Below, one piece after another: positions 27,310 through 35,977 of a stretch of 64,000 nt of DNA (the first letter of the stretch is position 1; each line of letters begins with the position of its first letter). Position numbers and translations under genes: made by a program. This DNA is from Halomonas almeriensis (GTDB taxonomy: Bacteria; Pseudomonadota; Gammaproteobacteria; Pseudomonadales; Halomonadaceae). The notes under the pieces are model-generated. The model was not told the origin of the DNA, did no database searches, and saw nothing but the letters and a program-made list of their open reading frames with translations. The stretch spans positions 601,743 to 665,742 of the forward strand of contig NZ_JAUFPO010000009.1 of NCBI RefSeq assembly GCF_030409235.1, read 5' to 3'.

Positions 27310-28469
27310 TGCTGGCCGCACTCTTCGATAACGCCGCCCTGATGATCATTCTGGTGGGGGCCCTGGTCGGCATCGCCTCCACCCTGGTGGGTACCTTTCT
27401 TGTGCTGCGTGGCGTCAGCATGCTCTCCGATGCCATCGGCCACTCCATCGTCTTCGGTATCGTCATCGTCTGGCTGATCACCCACCAGCAGAGCGGCCCC
27501 GTGCAGATCATCGGCGCGGCCCTCACGGGCTTGCTGACGGTCTTTCTCACCGAGCTGCTGGTCAGCACCCGGCGGGTCAAGAAGGATGCCGCCATCGGCC
27601 TGGTGTTTCCGGTGCTGTTCTCCGCCGGGGTGCTGCTGATCAACCTCTATGCCCGGGATGTGCATATCGACACCCATACGGTGCTGCTCGGCGAGATCGG
27701 CTTTGTGTGGCTGGATACCCTGACCCTCGGCGACTACCGCGTCCCCCAGGCGCTGGTGTGGATGGGCGCGATGACGCTGATCAATGGCGCCTTCGTGACG
27801 CTCTTCTACAAGGAGCTCAAGATCGCCACCTTCGACGAAGCACTGGCCAAGGCCCTGGGGATGGCCCCGGGCCTGCTGTTCTACGTGCTCCTGCTGCTGA
27901 CCAGCGGCACCGCGGTGGCGGCCTTCGACGCCGTGGGGGCGGTGCTGTTCGTCGCCTTCGTCATCGTGCCGCCGGCCACGGGTTACCTGCTTACCGACCG
28001 CCTGTGGATGATGTTCATCCACGGCTCGCTGGTGTCCATCGCCTCCAGCATCTCGGGCTACTGGCTGGCGGTGTTCTGGAATGTCTCGATCGGCGGCATG
28101 ATGGCGGTGATGACCGGGGTCTTTTTGCTGCTGGCCTTCCTGCTCGGGCCGCGCTACGGCATGGTCGCCCAGGTACTGCGGCGTCGCGGACAGCGGCGGG
28201 TCAACGAGATCCGCACCCTGGCGGTGCACCTCTACAACCACGAGGACGGCCCGGAGCAGTGGGCGGAAAACGTCACCCGTGCGCTGCGCGACCACCTGCT
28301 GTGGGACAACGCCAAGGCCAACCGGGTCGTCGCGCGCAGCCGCGAGCAGGGCCTGGTGGAATGCCGCGGCCAGAGCCTGGTGCTTACCGAGGCCGGCCGC
28401 GACATGGCCCGGGAAATTCTCGAACCCACGCGCAATGGCACGGGTTCGCTGACGACGACGGCAACCTGA
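27309..28469 (+). CDS. troD: Second metal ABC transporter permease with C-terminal winged-helix domain
   Basis: 386 residues; the start overlaps the previous stop by one base. ABC-3 permease core with GTFLVLRGVSMLSDAIGHSIVFG and about eight transmembrane helices, then a charged tail from about residue 290: RRVNEIRTLAVHLYNHEDG, NAKANRVVARSREQGLVEC and LVLTEAGRDMAREIL. The tail reads as a winged helix with the same order of elements as in the first permease but little identity, suggesting an old shared fusion rather than a recent copy. Together with the first permease it should form the heterodimeric channel. Confidence 0.88.
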   Translation: MLAALFDNAALMIILVGALVGIASTLVGTFLVLRGVSMLSDAIGHSIVFGIVIVWLITHQQSGPVQIIGAALTGLLTVFLTELLVSTRRVKKDAAIGLVFPVLFSAGVLLINLYARDVHIDTHTVLLGEIGFVWLDTLTLGDYRVPQALVWMGAMTLINGAFVTLFYKELKIATFDEALAKALGMAPGLLFYVLLLLTSGTAVAAFDAVGAVLFVAFVIVPPATGYLLTDRLWMMFIHGSLVSIASSISGYWLAVFWNVSIGGMMAVMTGVFLLLAFLLGPRYGMVAQVLRRRGQRRVNEIRTLAVHLYNHEDGPEQWAENVTRALRDHLLWDNAKANRVVARSREQGLVECRGQSLVLTEAGRDMAREILEPTRNGTGSLTTTAT

Positions 28470-28529
28470 ACCCCGCTCAAGCCGAGGGCGTTGCGGCCTC
28501 GCGGATCTCGGTGGCGCGCCTGCTGGCGG

Positions 28530-29561
28530 TCAGATCCCCAGCGGCGAGGCGCTGTCGGTCGTTTCCGTCTCGCTCCCGGGGCCGTTCAGCAAGGGCAGGG
28601 CGTTGCGCTCGGCCGGGTCGCTGAGCAGCAGGCTCAGGCCCAGCAGCAGAATCAGCACACCGCCGGCGAGCGCGACCCCGCCTACCAGCCGCTTCCACCA
28701 GGCGCCCCGCATCGAGCCCGCCAGGCGTTTTTCCGCCCAGTCGCGTGCCATGACACTCAACAGGGCCAGGGCCGATACCGTCAGGGCGGTGCCCACCGCC
28801 ATGCTCAGCGTGGCCAGCACGCCCACCCAGTAATGGCCCAGCAGCGAAGCGGCACCCATCATCAGCACCGCACCGCTGCAGGGGCGCATGCCGATGGAGG
28901 CCACCGTGAGCAGGGCGCTGCGCCAGTCGCTGGCGTCCGCGGGTGTCACATGGTGCGCACAGTCGCAGTCGTCGTGCCCATGATGAACCGCGTGGTCGGC
29001 GTGGTCATGATGCGTCGCATGAGGCGGCGTTGCCGGGCGTGCGGCGCTGCGCCATTGTCGCAGGGCGCGCCAGCACAGCCAGACCCCCAGCAGCATGATG
29101 GCCAGGTAGCTGGCACGCTCGACCCAGATCACCGAGTCAACCGCCGTTCGGGTCAGCCAGCCCAGGCCATGCACCAGCAGCGTGACCAGGGCGATGGCCA
29201 CCAGCGCCTGGAGCAGGGCGGCCGCGCAGGAAAGGCCGAGGGCGCGACGCCAGGCGCCGCCCTGGGTCAGCAGGTAGGTACTGAGCACCGCCTTGCCATG
29301 CCCCGGGCCCGCTGCATGAAAGACCCCGTAGCCGAAACTCAGGCCGAGCAACACGCTCCAGGTGTGCAGCGAAGGCGCTCCGCTCAGTTCGCTGATGGCC
29401 AGGGTCAGGCCACGGTGCAGATCGCGCTGCCAACTGATGATCTGCAGGCTGAGCGACTGGCCATGGGCGTGGACCAGCAGGACCACGACCGCCAGGGCCA
29501 GCAGCCCGGCCAGCGTCGACCAGGCCAGAAGGCGCGGGCGTCGTTCGATGATGTCGTGCAT
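28530..29561 (-). CDS. NicO-family nickel/cobalt (or zinc) transporter with His-rich loop
   Basis: 343 residues, about six to seven transmembrane helices. The N-terminal half has FGYGVFHAAGPGHGKAVLSTYLL, the HxxxPGHGK signature of the NicO/RcnA family; the central loop is His/Asp-rich (HATHHDHADHAVHHGHDD) and the second half has GMRPCSGAVLMM. Such proteins move Ni/Co out of the cytoplasm in RcnA, but those paired with DUF1007 proteins are often predicted to take part in zinc supply. GGAG lies 7 bases before the ATG. It follows the DUF1007 gene on the same strand, with a 19-base gap, and converges on the metal importer operon. Confidence 0.85.
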   Translation of the reverse strand: MHDIIERRPRLLAWSTLAGLLALAVVVLLVHAHGQSLSLQIISWQRDLHRGLTLAISELSGAPSLHTWSVLLGLSFGYGVFHAAGPGHGKAVLSTYLLTQGGAWRRALGLSCAAALLQALVAIALVTLLVHGLGWLTRTAVDSVIWVERASYLAIMLLGVWLCWRALRQWRSAARPATPPHATHHDHADHAVHHGHDDCDCAHHVTPADASDWRSALLTVASIGMRPCSGAVLMMGAASLLGHYWVGVLATLSMAVGTALTVSALALLSVMARDWAEKRLAGSMRGAWWKRLVGGVALAGGVLILLLGLSLLLSDPAERNALPLLNGPGSETETTDSASPLGI

Positions 29562-29580
29562 GTCAGGCTCCAGGGGCTAT

Positions 29581-30294
29581 TCAGCTCGACGAGCAGCTCA
29601 CTTCACCGGTCTCGGCGAAGAAGCGGCCCAGGCCCTCCGGGGCCTCGTCGGTGCGATCCAGTTGCGCGGCCTTGGCCACCATTTCGGGATCAGGCTCGGC
29701 GCGGATGATGCGGGTGGTGCAGTTCGGGGTGTCGATGACCAGCGCATCGTCACGGGGTGTCTGATCCTCGTTGATCTCGTGGATCATCTCGATGTAGTAG
29801 CTCGGGTCATAGATGCGATAGCGCAGGTCGTCGCCTCCGGCGAGCGAGTCCAGCGGCAGGGGCTCGACGAGGGGCAGGCGGAAGTGGAATGCCACACGGT
29901 CGTCACGCGCCAGGGTGGTGTACTCCGTGACCTCGTCAAGCGCCACGGGCTCACCGGCATGACGCACCTCGGTGAAGTAGCCCTTGGGCGCCAGGTTGCT
30001 GCGGATCTCGCTGCCCAGCTGGTCGAGGCGGGCCTCCATGGGCTGCTCGCCCTCGGCGCTTTTCAGCTCTTCCAGCAGCATCAGGCTGTAGAAGGGGTCG
30101 AGTCGCCAGCGCTGGCGCAACGCTTCGACACGGCCCTGCTCATCGAGCTCGATGGTCACGCTGATGTCGGCCCAGACATGCGGATGGGCCGCGGCGGTGG
30201 CGGGCAGGAGTGCGGCCCCAAGCAGTCCGGCCAGGGCCAGAACAAGACTGCGACAATGATCAGGCAGGTAGCGGCTCATGGTGTGGCGCGTCAT
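29581..30294 (-). CDS. DUF1007-family periplasmic protein
   Basis: About 237 residues with a signal peptide (LALAGLLGAALLPATAAAHPHVWA). The mature protein begins HPHVWADISV, the hallmark of DUF1007, and includes DPFYSLMLLEEL and YRIYDPSYYIEM. A C-terminal cysteine-containing tail (GEVSCSSS) and the N-terminal HPH could bind metal. The start is uncertain: ATGs at 30,294 and 30,279 both lack a strong ribosome site. Its consistent pairing with NicO transporters suggests a metal-chaperone role, which is inference. Confidence 0.8.
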   Translation of the reverse strand: MTRHTMSRYLPDHCRSLVLALAGLLGAALLPATAAAHPHVWADISVTIELDEQGRVEALRQRWRLDPFYSLMLLEELKSAEGEQPMEARLDQLGSEIRSNLAPKGYFTEVRHAGEPVALDEVTEYTTLARDDRVAFHFRLPLVEPLPLDSLAGGDDLRYRIYDPSYYIEMIHEINEDQTPRDDALVIDTPNCTTRIIRAEPDPEMVAKAAQLDRTDEAPEGLGRFFAETGEVSCSSS

Positions 30295-30467
30295 CCGGAA
30301 TCGTGAAAAGCGCAAGCCTAGCAAGAATCCGGGCGTCGGACACCCGAGGGGCGTTCACCGGTCTGCAGGCAGTAAGCCTGAAGGCCAGCGAGCGCGACGC
30401 TGGCTGAAACGCCGCGCCGGGTGCCCTTGTGCTGGCAACAACGTCGATGCTAAGCCGATACTGTTCG

Positions 30468-30495
30468 CTTCCAGCTTCCAGCTTCCAGCTTCCAG
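30468..30495. repeat. Four perfect copies of the 7-mer CTTCCAG
   Basis: Tandem heptamers lie directly after the fhuB stop codon (reading the minus strand). They share the 7-base period, and a GGAAG-rich minus strand, with arrays elsewhere in the window. Confidence 0.85.
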
Positions 30496-30499
30496 CGGC

Positions 30500-32500
30500 T
30501 CAAAGCCGGCGTAGCCCCCACATGAAATAGGCGCCGCCGAGCAGCGAGGCGACGATGCCGGCGGGGATTTCCTGCGGGAACAGCAGCTGGCGGCCGACCC
30601 AGTCGGCAAGCACCATCAGCAGGGCGCCGGTCAGGGCCGCGCCGAGCAGGTGCATGCCGGCTCGCGAGAAGCCCAGCAGACGCGCCAGATGGGGCGCGAG
30701 CAGGCCGACGAAGGACAGTGGCCCGACCACCAGGGTGGCGGCGGCGGTGAGCAGGGCGACCAGCAAAAGCAGCAACAGCCGCGAGCGGTTGAGGTCGAGC
30801 CCCAGGGCGCGCGAGGTGGCGGCCCCCAGCGGCAGGATATCCAGCCAGCGCGCCAGCGGGCTGCTGGCCAGGGCGAGCAGCAGCGCCAGGCCCAGCACCA
30901 CGAGGCCGCTGGTCAGGTCCACGTAATAGGTGGAGCCCGACAGCCAGGCGATGACCTGCTGGCCGCGCGGGTCGCCGCCGGCCATCACGATGGCCCGCAC
31001 GCCATCGAAGGCGGCGGTGATCGCCACCCCGGTCAGCAGCAGCCGCTCGGGCAGCAGCCCGCTGCGGCCATTGAAGATGATCAGGATCGCCAGGCTGGCC
31101 ATGGCGCCCAGGGTGCCGATGCCGACCAGCGTCAGGTTATCCGGTGAGGGCAGCAGGAAGATCGCCAGGATCAGGGCAATCGCGCTGCCACCACTGATGC
31201 CCAGCACCTCGGGGCTGGCCATGGGGTTGGCGGTGACGCGCTGGATCAGTGTGCCGGCCAGGGCCAGCATCACGCCGCAGCCGGCCGAGGCCAGCACGCG
31301 TGGCAGTCGCCACTGCAGCACGTCCCAGTCGGCGGGTGGCTGCCAGGACCAGCCACCGGCGGTCTGGCCGACCAGCAGGGCCACCACGCTGATCGCCAGC
31401 AGACCGATGGCCAGCCCGCCGGCCAGGCGCAGGGGCGCGTGATGACGGCCAGTAGGCGCCGTGGCACCGGCGGGTGGCTGGTCGCCACGCAGCTTGAGGC
31501 GCGGGATCAGCCAGATCAGCAGCGGCGCTCCCAGGGTCGCGGTGACGGCACCGGTGGGCACCAGACCGGACACCTGGCCGCTGTAGCGCTGCAGCAACTG
31601 GTCGGTGGTGGCCAGCAAGAGGGCGCCCAGCAGGGTCGACCACAGCAGTCGCGGCCCCAGGCGACGGGCGCCGGCGAGGCGCACGATATTCGGCGCCGCC
31701 AGGCCGATGAAGCCGATGACGCCGACCACGCTGACCACGCAGCCGGTCAAAAAGACCGCCAGTCCCAGCCCCGCCAGGCGCAGGTTGCGCAGGGAGACGC
31801 CGAGGCTGCGGGCACTGGCATCATCCAGCTCGAGCACGGCCAGTGGGCGCAGCAGCAGCCAGGCGGCCAGGGCGCCGAGGAGCAGGCGAGGAGCGAGAAA
31901 GGCGACGCCGCTCCAGTCGTTCTGGGCCAGTGAGCCGGCGCCCCAGATCAGCAGGCCCTTGAGCTCCTGCTGGTGAAAGAGCAGCAGCACGATGCCCAGG
32001 GCGCCGAGATACAGGTTGACCACCAGCCCGCCGAGAACCACCACCACCGGCGCCAGGCCACGCCGCCAGGCCAGGGCAAAGACCAGCCCCATGGCCAGGC
32101 CGCCGCCCAGCAGGGCCACCCATTCCCGGCCGACGACCAGCAGTCCCGGCGCCATTAGGGTGGTGGCCATCAGCGCCAGGTTGGCGCCGCTGGCCACGCC
32201 CAGGGTGGTCGGTGCGGCCAGCGGGTTGCGCAATACCTGCTGCATCAGCACCCCGGCCAGCGCCAGGCCGCCGCCGGCCAGCAGCGACATCATCAGCCGC
32301 GGCCACCAGCTGAAATGCAGCACCAGGGCATCCATGCCGGCATCGGCGCTGCCGAACAGCGCCTTCAGGCCAGCGAGCAGGCCGGCGGCCTCGACCAGGT
32401 TGCTCGATGCCAGCGCCATACACGCGAGGCACAACAGGCTACAGGCGATGCCCGGGCTGAGACGCAACAGCGGCGCAAGTCTGACGAGCCTAGCGAGCAT
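30500..32500 (-). CDS. fhuB: Ferric-hydroxamate ABC transporter permease FhuB (double-length)
   Basis: Inner-membrane permease importing ferric hydroxamate siderophores. 666 residues made of two homologous FecCD-type halves of about 330 residues, each with about ten helices; the halves show [23 protein letters not shown] and [23 protein letters not shown]. This tandem form distinguishes FhuB from single-unit FecCD permeases. GGAGG precedes the ATG at 32,500, which lies inside the 3' end of fhuD (11-base overlap). Last gene of fhuC-fhuD-fhuB. Confidence 0.94.
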   Translation of the reverse strand: MLARLVRLAPLLRLSPGIACSLLCLACMALASSNLVEAAGLLAGLKALFGSADAGMDALVLHFSWWPRLMMSLLAGGGLALAGVLMQQVLRNPLAAPTTLGVASGANLALMATTLMAPGLLVVGREWVALLGGGLAMGLVFALAWRRGLAPVVVVLGGLVVNLYLGALGIVLLLFHQQELKGLLIWGAGSLAQNDWSGVAFLAPRLLLGALAAWLLLRPLAVLELDDASARSLGVSLRNLRLAGLGLAVFLTGCVVSVVGVIGFIGLAAPNIVRLAGARRLGPRLLWSTLLGALLLATTDQLLQRYSGQVSGLVPTGAVTATLGAPLLIWLIPRLKLRGDQPPAGATAPTGRHHAPLRLAGGLAIGLLAISVVALLVGQTAGGWSWQPPADWDVLQWRLPRVLASAGCGVMLALAGTLIQRVTANPMASPEVLGISGGSAIALILAIFLLPSPDNLTLVGIGTLGAMASLAILIIFNGRSGLLPERLLLTGVAITAAFDGVRAIVMAGGDPRGQQVIAWLSGSTYYVDLTSGLVVLGLALLLALASSPLARWLDILPLGAATSRALGLDLNRSRLLLLLLVALLTAAATLVVGPLSFVGLLAPHLARLLGFSRAGMHLLGAALTGALLMVLADWVGRQLLFPQEIPAGIVASLLGGAYFMWGLRRL

Positions 32501-33413
32501 CAGCGGCCTCCAGGGCAGTGGTGAGTTGCTCGGCGAAGCGTTGCGCCGAGGGCAGGGCACCGAAGCTCCATACCGGCGGCAGCACCAGCGGTTCGCCCTG
32601 ACTCTGCCGTTTCAGGCCCTGCCACAGGCCGCTTTGTGCCAAGGCGTCGCGCACCCCGGCCGGATAGGGCTCGACCACCACCAGTCGGGCATCGAGGTCG
32701 GCCAGCTCCTCCAGGCCGACCAGCGAGAAGCCCCAGGCATTGGTGTCGCCGGGCCAGGCGTTCTCCAGTCCCAGGCGCTTCATGATCGCCTGATAGAGGC
32801 CGTTGTCGCCGAACACCCGCACATGGCGGGCATCCATGAACTGCACCACCAGCAGGGGCGCGACATCATCGGGTAATGTCCGCTGCAGTTCGACGAGGCG
32901 TGCCTCCGTGTCCGAAATCAACTGCTCGGCGGCCTCGGGACGGTCGACCACGGCGGCGACGCCTCGCGTCAGTTGGCGCATTTCCTTCCAGGTGTCCTGG
33001 CCCGGCGAGTACAGCGAGAAGTTTTCCACCGGGGCGATGCGCGACAGGCGTGGTGTCAGGTTGGCGAACATCGCCGAGGTCAGTATGCGGTCCGGGTCCA
33101 GATCGGCCAGCAGCTCCAGGTTGGGCTGGTTGCGCAGGCCCAGATCGCTGACCGACTCGGGCAGTCGGGGTTCGCCGACCCAGTCGTGATAGGCCTCGAT
33201 CTGGGCCACGGCAGCGGGCGGCGTGCCCAGTGCCTGCAGGGTCTCGGCCAGGGTCCAGTCCAGGGTGGCGATACGCGGTGACGCCGCCATGGCCAGCGGC
33301 GCGCTAAGCAGCATCGCCAGCAACATCGTCAGCAACAGGGCGAGCCGCCGGGCGTGCCCGGCCACAAGCGGGCGAGGGCGAGGAGCGGGAGAGAGTCGGG
33401 GCAAACGGGTCAT
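32490..33413 (-). CDS. fhuD: Ferric-hydroxamate periplasmic binding protein FhuD
   Basis: Receptor that hands ferric hydroxamates to FhuB. 307 residues; an Arg-rich N-terminus and hydrophobic core ([20 protein letters not shown]) form the export signal. The mature part has [41 protein letters not shown] and [20 protein letters not shown], as in FhuD. It lies between the ATPase and permease genes and overlaps fhuB. Confidence 0.92.
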   Translation of the reverse strand: MTRLPRLSPAPRPRPLVAGHARRLALLLTMLLAMLLSAPLAMAASPRIATLDWTLAETLQALGTPPAAVAQIEAYHDWVGEPRLPESVSDLGLRNQPNLELLADLDPDRILTSAMFANLTPRLSRIAPVENFSLYSPGQDTWKEMRQLTRGVAAVVDRPEAAEQLISDTEARLVELQRTLPDDVAPLLVVQFMDARHVRVFGDNGLYQAIMKRLGLENAWPGDTNAWGFSLVGLEELADLDARLVVVEPYPAGVRDALAQSGLWQGLKRQSQGEPLVLPPVWSFGALPSAQRFAEQLTTALEAADAR

Positions 33414-33428
33414 GGCGACGAGCGTGGC

Positions 33429-34196
33429 CTACTGAACGACGGCGACGCGATGATCGCCGCCGGGGTGCGACATGACGCGCATGGGGATGCCATAGATGGC
33501 TTCCAGGGTGGCGTCCTGCATCATGTCCCGCGGGCCGCCCTCGGCCAGCACCTGGCCGGAGTGCAGGGCCACCAGATGATCGCAATAGCGCGCCGCCATG
33601 TTGACGTCATGCAGCACGATGATCACGCCCAGGCCGAGTTCCTGGCAGAGCTTGCGCACCAGCGCCAGGACTTCCACCTGGTGGGCGATATCCAGCGCCG
33701 CCAGGGGCTCGTCGAGCAGCAGGAAGCGGCTGCCCTGGGCCAGCAGCATGGCCAGCCAGACGCGCTGACGCTCGCCGCCCGAGAGGGTATCGACCAGGCG
33801 GTCGGCGAAGGCCTCGGTATGCGTCAGGGCGATGGCACGCTCGATCTGGGCCTGGTCCTCGCGGGTGTGGCGGCCCAACAGGCCATGCCAGGGGTAACGG
33901 CCGAAGCCGATCAGCTCGCGCCCGGTCAGGTTTTCGGCACTGGGCAGATGCTGGGGCAGGTAGGCCACCTGGCGGGCGAATTCGCGATTGCCCCAGCTCG
34001 CCAGGGCGCGCTCATCGAAGTGGACTTCGCCGGCAGTGGCGGGTTGCTGCTGAGCCAGCAGCTTCAGCAGGGTCGACTTGCCGGAGCCGTTGTGGCCGAT
34101 CAAACCATGCACCCGGCCCTGCTGAAACGCCAGATGCATCGGGTGGAGAAGCCGTTTACCACTGACTTCGAAGGTGGCCCCCTTGACTTCGAACAT
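33429..34196 (-). CDS. fhuC: Ferric-hydroxamate ABC transporter ATPase FhuC
   Basis: 255 residues from the start used here. Walker A GHNGSGKST, YLPQHLPSAENLTGRELI, signature LSGGERQRVWLAMLLAQ and Walker B LLLDEPLAALD are intact, and RLLHPMHLAF near the N-terminus resembles E. coli FhuC. GGAG sits 6 bases before the ATG at 34,196; an ATG at 34,238 with GGGAG further upstream would add 14 residues. First gene of the operon, reading away from two Fur-box-like sites (34,293-34,372) and divergent from sodA. Confidence 0.92.
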   Translation of the reverse strand: MFEVKGATFEVSGKRLLHPMHLAFQQGRVHGLIGHNGSGKSTLLKLLAQQQPATAGEVHFDERALASWGNREFARQVAYLPQHLPSAENLTGRELIGFGRYPWHGLLGRHTREDQAQIERAIALTHTEAFADRLVDTLSGGERQRVWLAMLLAQGSRFLLLDEPLAALDIAHQVEVLALVRKLCQELGLGVIIVLHDVNMAARYCDHLVALHSGQVLAEGGPRDMMQDATLEAIYGIPMRVMSHPGGDHRVAVVQ

Positions 34197-34292
34197 GCTC
34201 GTCTCCACATCACTATAAAGGCGCTCGATGAGTCCCATGGGTCCGGATCTCCCGGGCTCGATGTTCAAGCGCTGGCGTAGCGTAAAGCAGAT

Positions 34293-34311
34293 AAGAATGG
34301 TTATCAATATA
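34293..34311. promoter_or_regulatory. Fur-box-like site in the fhuC/sodA intergenic region
   Basis: 19 bases agree with the GATAATGATAATCATTATC consensus at 13 positions by hand alignment. It is 97 bases from the preferred fhuC start (34,196) and 55 from the upstream alternative (34,238). Likely iron-dependent repression of fhuCDB. Confidence 0.6.
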
Positions 34312-34353
34312 CGCCTTGCCGGCTCGCATCGAGCCGATGAAAGAAATCTATGA

Positions 34354-34372
34354 AATATTGATAATCATTTTA
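34354..34372. promoter_or_regulatory. Fur-box-like site upstream of sodA
   Basis: About 15 of 19 positions match the Fur consensus, with an intact GATAATCATT core, 90 bases before the sodA start. It could also act on the divergent fhuC promoter. Fur repression of Mn-type sodA is known from E. coli and pseudomonads. Confidence 0.7.
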
Positions 34373-34461
34373 CGTTAGTGTCTGGGGACCTGATTTGACA
34401 TACTCGCGTATGCCAAGCGTCGCGGTCCCGCGACCATTCATCAACGAGGAGGATGCTCACC

Positions 34462-35073
34462 ATGCCGCATTCACTGCCGGAACTCGCGTATCAGTACGAT
34501 GCTCTGGAACCCTATATCGATGCCATGACCATGGAAATCCACCATTCACGGCACCACCAGACGTACGTCAACAACCTGAATGCCGCTCTTGAAGGCACAG
34601 GCCTGGAAGAAGTGCCGGTGGACGAACTGGTCGCCAACCTGGACCGCGTGCCGGATGCCAAGCGTCAGCCCGTGATCAACAATGGCGGTGGCCACTCCAA
34701 CCACTCCTTCTTCTGGACCGTGATGTCGCCGCAGGGCGGCGGCGAGCCGAAGGGCAAGGTCGCGGAAGCCATCAACAGCGAACTCGGCGGCTTCGACGAC
34801 TTCAAGGATGCCTTCACCAAGGCCGCCCTGGGCCGCTTCGGCAGCGGCTGGGCCTGGCTCAGTGTCGACCCGAAGGGCAAGCTGGTGGTCGAGAACACCC
34901 TGAACCAGGACAGCCCGCTGATGCACGGCAACACCCCGGTGCTGGGTCTGGACGTCTGGGAACACGCTTACTACCTGAAGTACCAGAACAAGCGTCCGGA
35001 TTACATCGCGGCCTTCTTCAACGTCGTCGACTGGGACGAAGTTGAGCGCCGTTATCAGGCTGCGACTGCCTGA
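34462..35073 (+). CDS. sodA: Superoxide dismutase, manganese type by key residues
   Basis: Cytoplasmic dismutase converting superoxide to hydrogen peroxide and oxygen. 203 residues; metal ligands H27, H81, D164 and H168 ([11 protein letters not shown]). Gly at 77 (GGGHSNH) together with Gln at 149 (NQDSPL) is the Mn-SOD pattern; Fe-SODs carry Gln and Ala at these places. AGGAGG ends 9 bases before the ATG at 34,462 and directly abuts an upstream in-frame ATG, which is therefore rejected. Fur-box-like site upstream and terminator hairpins downstream. Linkage to iron-uptake genes fits a switch to Mn-SOD under iron limitation. Confidence 0.93.
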   Translation: MPHSLPELAYQYDALEPYIDAMTMEIHHSRHHQTYVNNLNAALEGTGLEEVPVDELVANLDRVPDAKRQPVINNGGGHSNHSFFWTVMSPQGGGEPKGKVAEAINSELGGFDDFKDAFTKAALGRFGSGWAWLSVDPKGKLVVENTLNQDSPLMHGNTPVLGLDVWEHAYYLKYQNKRPDYIAAFFNVVDWDEVERRYQAATA

Positions 35074-35098
35074 GACCTCGTCTCCGGTAATCGCCTGA

Positions 35099-35171
35099 AC
35101 GCATCACGCCCAACAGCGTGATGCGTGACATGAAGCGCCAGGATCGGCTCATCGCCGACCCTGGCGTTTTT
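35099..35171 (+). terminator. Two hairpins ending sodA, the second with a T run
   Basis: The first is an 11-base-pair perfect stem (ACGCATCACGC and complement, 35,099-35,126). The second (35,136-35,166) has CGCCAGG/CCTGGCG plus an inner TCGGC/GCCGA helix and is followed by TTTTT. Confidence 0.8.
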
Positions 35172-35192
35172 GTGTGCGCACTCGATGGCCGG

Positions 35193-35594
35193 TCAGCGCT
35201 GCCGCCAGGGTGTCAGCCAGCGGGCGATGCTCGACCAGCCGGACGGGGCGGCCATGGCCGCTGGCGCGGAGAGTGCCTCGGTGGTGGCCTTGAGGGCCTG
35301 CATGATGGCGTCGAGATGATCGCGGCAGAACTGGCTGTTCATGGCGCCGGGGCAGTTGGCCAGCAGCATGTTGCAGTGATAGACGGCGATATCCAGAGGT
35401 TCGATGATCGTCGGCACATGGGCGGCGTGCCGGCGGATACGCTGAAGCTCAGCGTTGAGCATGCTCAGCAGACTGGTATCCAGCCAGCACGGTTGAGTGT
35501 CGTCATCCGCGCCGCCAATCGACTGATGGATGGCCTGGAAGGAAACGTACAGGAAGGTGCATTGATAGAAGAGTTGTGAACGCTCGGCTTTCAT
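35193..35594 (-). CDS. Uncharacterised protein downstream of a Fur-box-like site
   Basis: 133 residues starting MKAERSQLFYQCTFLYVSFQ. I do not recognise the family. It is predicted mostly helical, with no signal peptide or clear transmembrane segment; it has four Cys (CTF, PCW, YHCNMLLANCPGAMNSQFC gives five in total) clustered in the middle, including a C-x6-C-x8-C spacing. GGGGGTG lies upstream of the ATG, and a 16/19 Fur-box match lies 32-50 bases upstream. The position among hydroxamate uptake genes suggests a role in iron metabolism, for example iron binding or siderophore handling; this is guilt by association only. Confidence 0.65.
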   Translation of the reverse strand: MKAERSQLFYQCTFLYVSFQAIHQSIGGADDDTQPCWLDTSLLSMLNAELQRIRRHAAHVPTIIEPLDIAVYHCNMLLANCPGAMNSQFCRDHLDAIMQALKATTEALSAPAAMAAPSGWSSIARWLTPWRQR

Positions 35595-35625
35595 GGCGAC
35601 ACCCCCGGACGTGACAGACACGCAT

Positions 35626-35644
35626 GATAATGAAAATGGTTATC
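35626..35644. promoter_or_regulatory. Fur-box-like site upstream of the unknown gene
   Basis: GATAATG-AAA-ATGGTTATC agrees with the 19-base Fur consensus at 16 positions, the best match in the window. Confidence 0.75.
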
Positions 35645-35696
35645 AATTGATGTTGTGATCCTAGCCCGGATAGCGGGGCGGGTCAATGTGGGGGGA

Positions 35697-35975
35697 GCTG
35701 GAAGAGCGCGGCTGCGCCGTTGGAAGAGGGGGGAAGAAGACAGAGGGAAGAAAGAAGAAGGAAGAAGGAAGAAGGAAGAGTGCTATGTGGTGCGAAACGA
35801 GAAACGAGAAACGAGAAACGAGAAACGAGAAACGAGAGGCGGGACGAGAGGCGAGAAGCGGGAAACGAGCAGTGAGCAAACCCGATTCCACCCCGGATCC
35901 TCAGGATTGGGGTGGTGGCTCTTGGTTCCTGACCCTGGGGTTGCTCGCTACTCGCGGCTCGTTGCTCGCCGTAGG
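35697..35975. repeat. Intergenic heptamer-repeat block
   Basis: About 280 bases without a credible gene. From left to right: a small GC hairpin (GCGC-GGCT-GCGC), a GGAAGAA-type purine array (about 35,725-35,778), six perfect tandem copies of GAAACGA at 35,794-35,835, degenerate continuation with GCGAGAA and AAACGAG, and near 35,941-35,970 an inverted stretch (CTCGCTACTCGCGGCTCGTT) that complements the same heptamer family. It separates two minus-strand genes. Confidence 0.8.
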
Positions 35976-35977
35976 GG

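Noticed and set aside
30295..30467. Cobalamin riboswitch upstream of the DUF1007/NicO genes
   Set aside because: The region was read for B12-box-like conserved segments on the minus strand; none of the expected conserved strings lined up.
30468..30495. CRISPR-like repeat
   Set aside because: Units are 7 bases long, directly tandem, without spacers or cas genes.
34453..34461. Upstream ATG for sodA
   Set aside because: It directly abuts the AGGAGG ribosome site, leaving no spacing, and adds three residues not found in the family.
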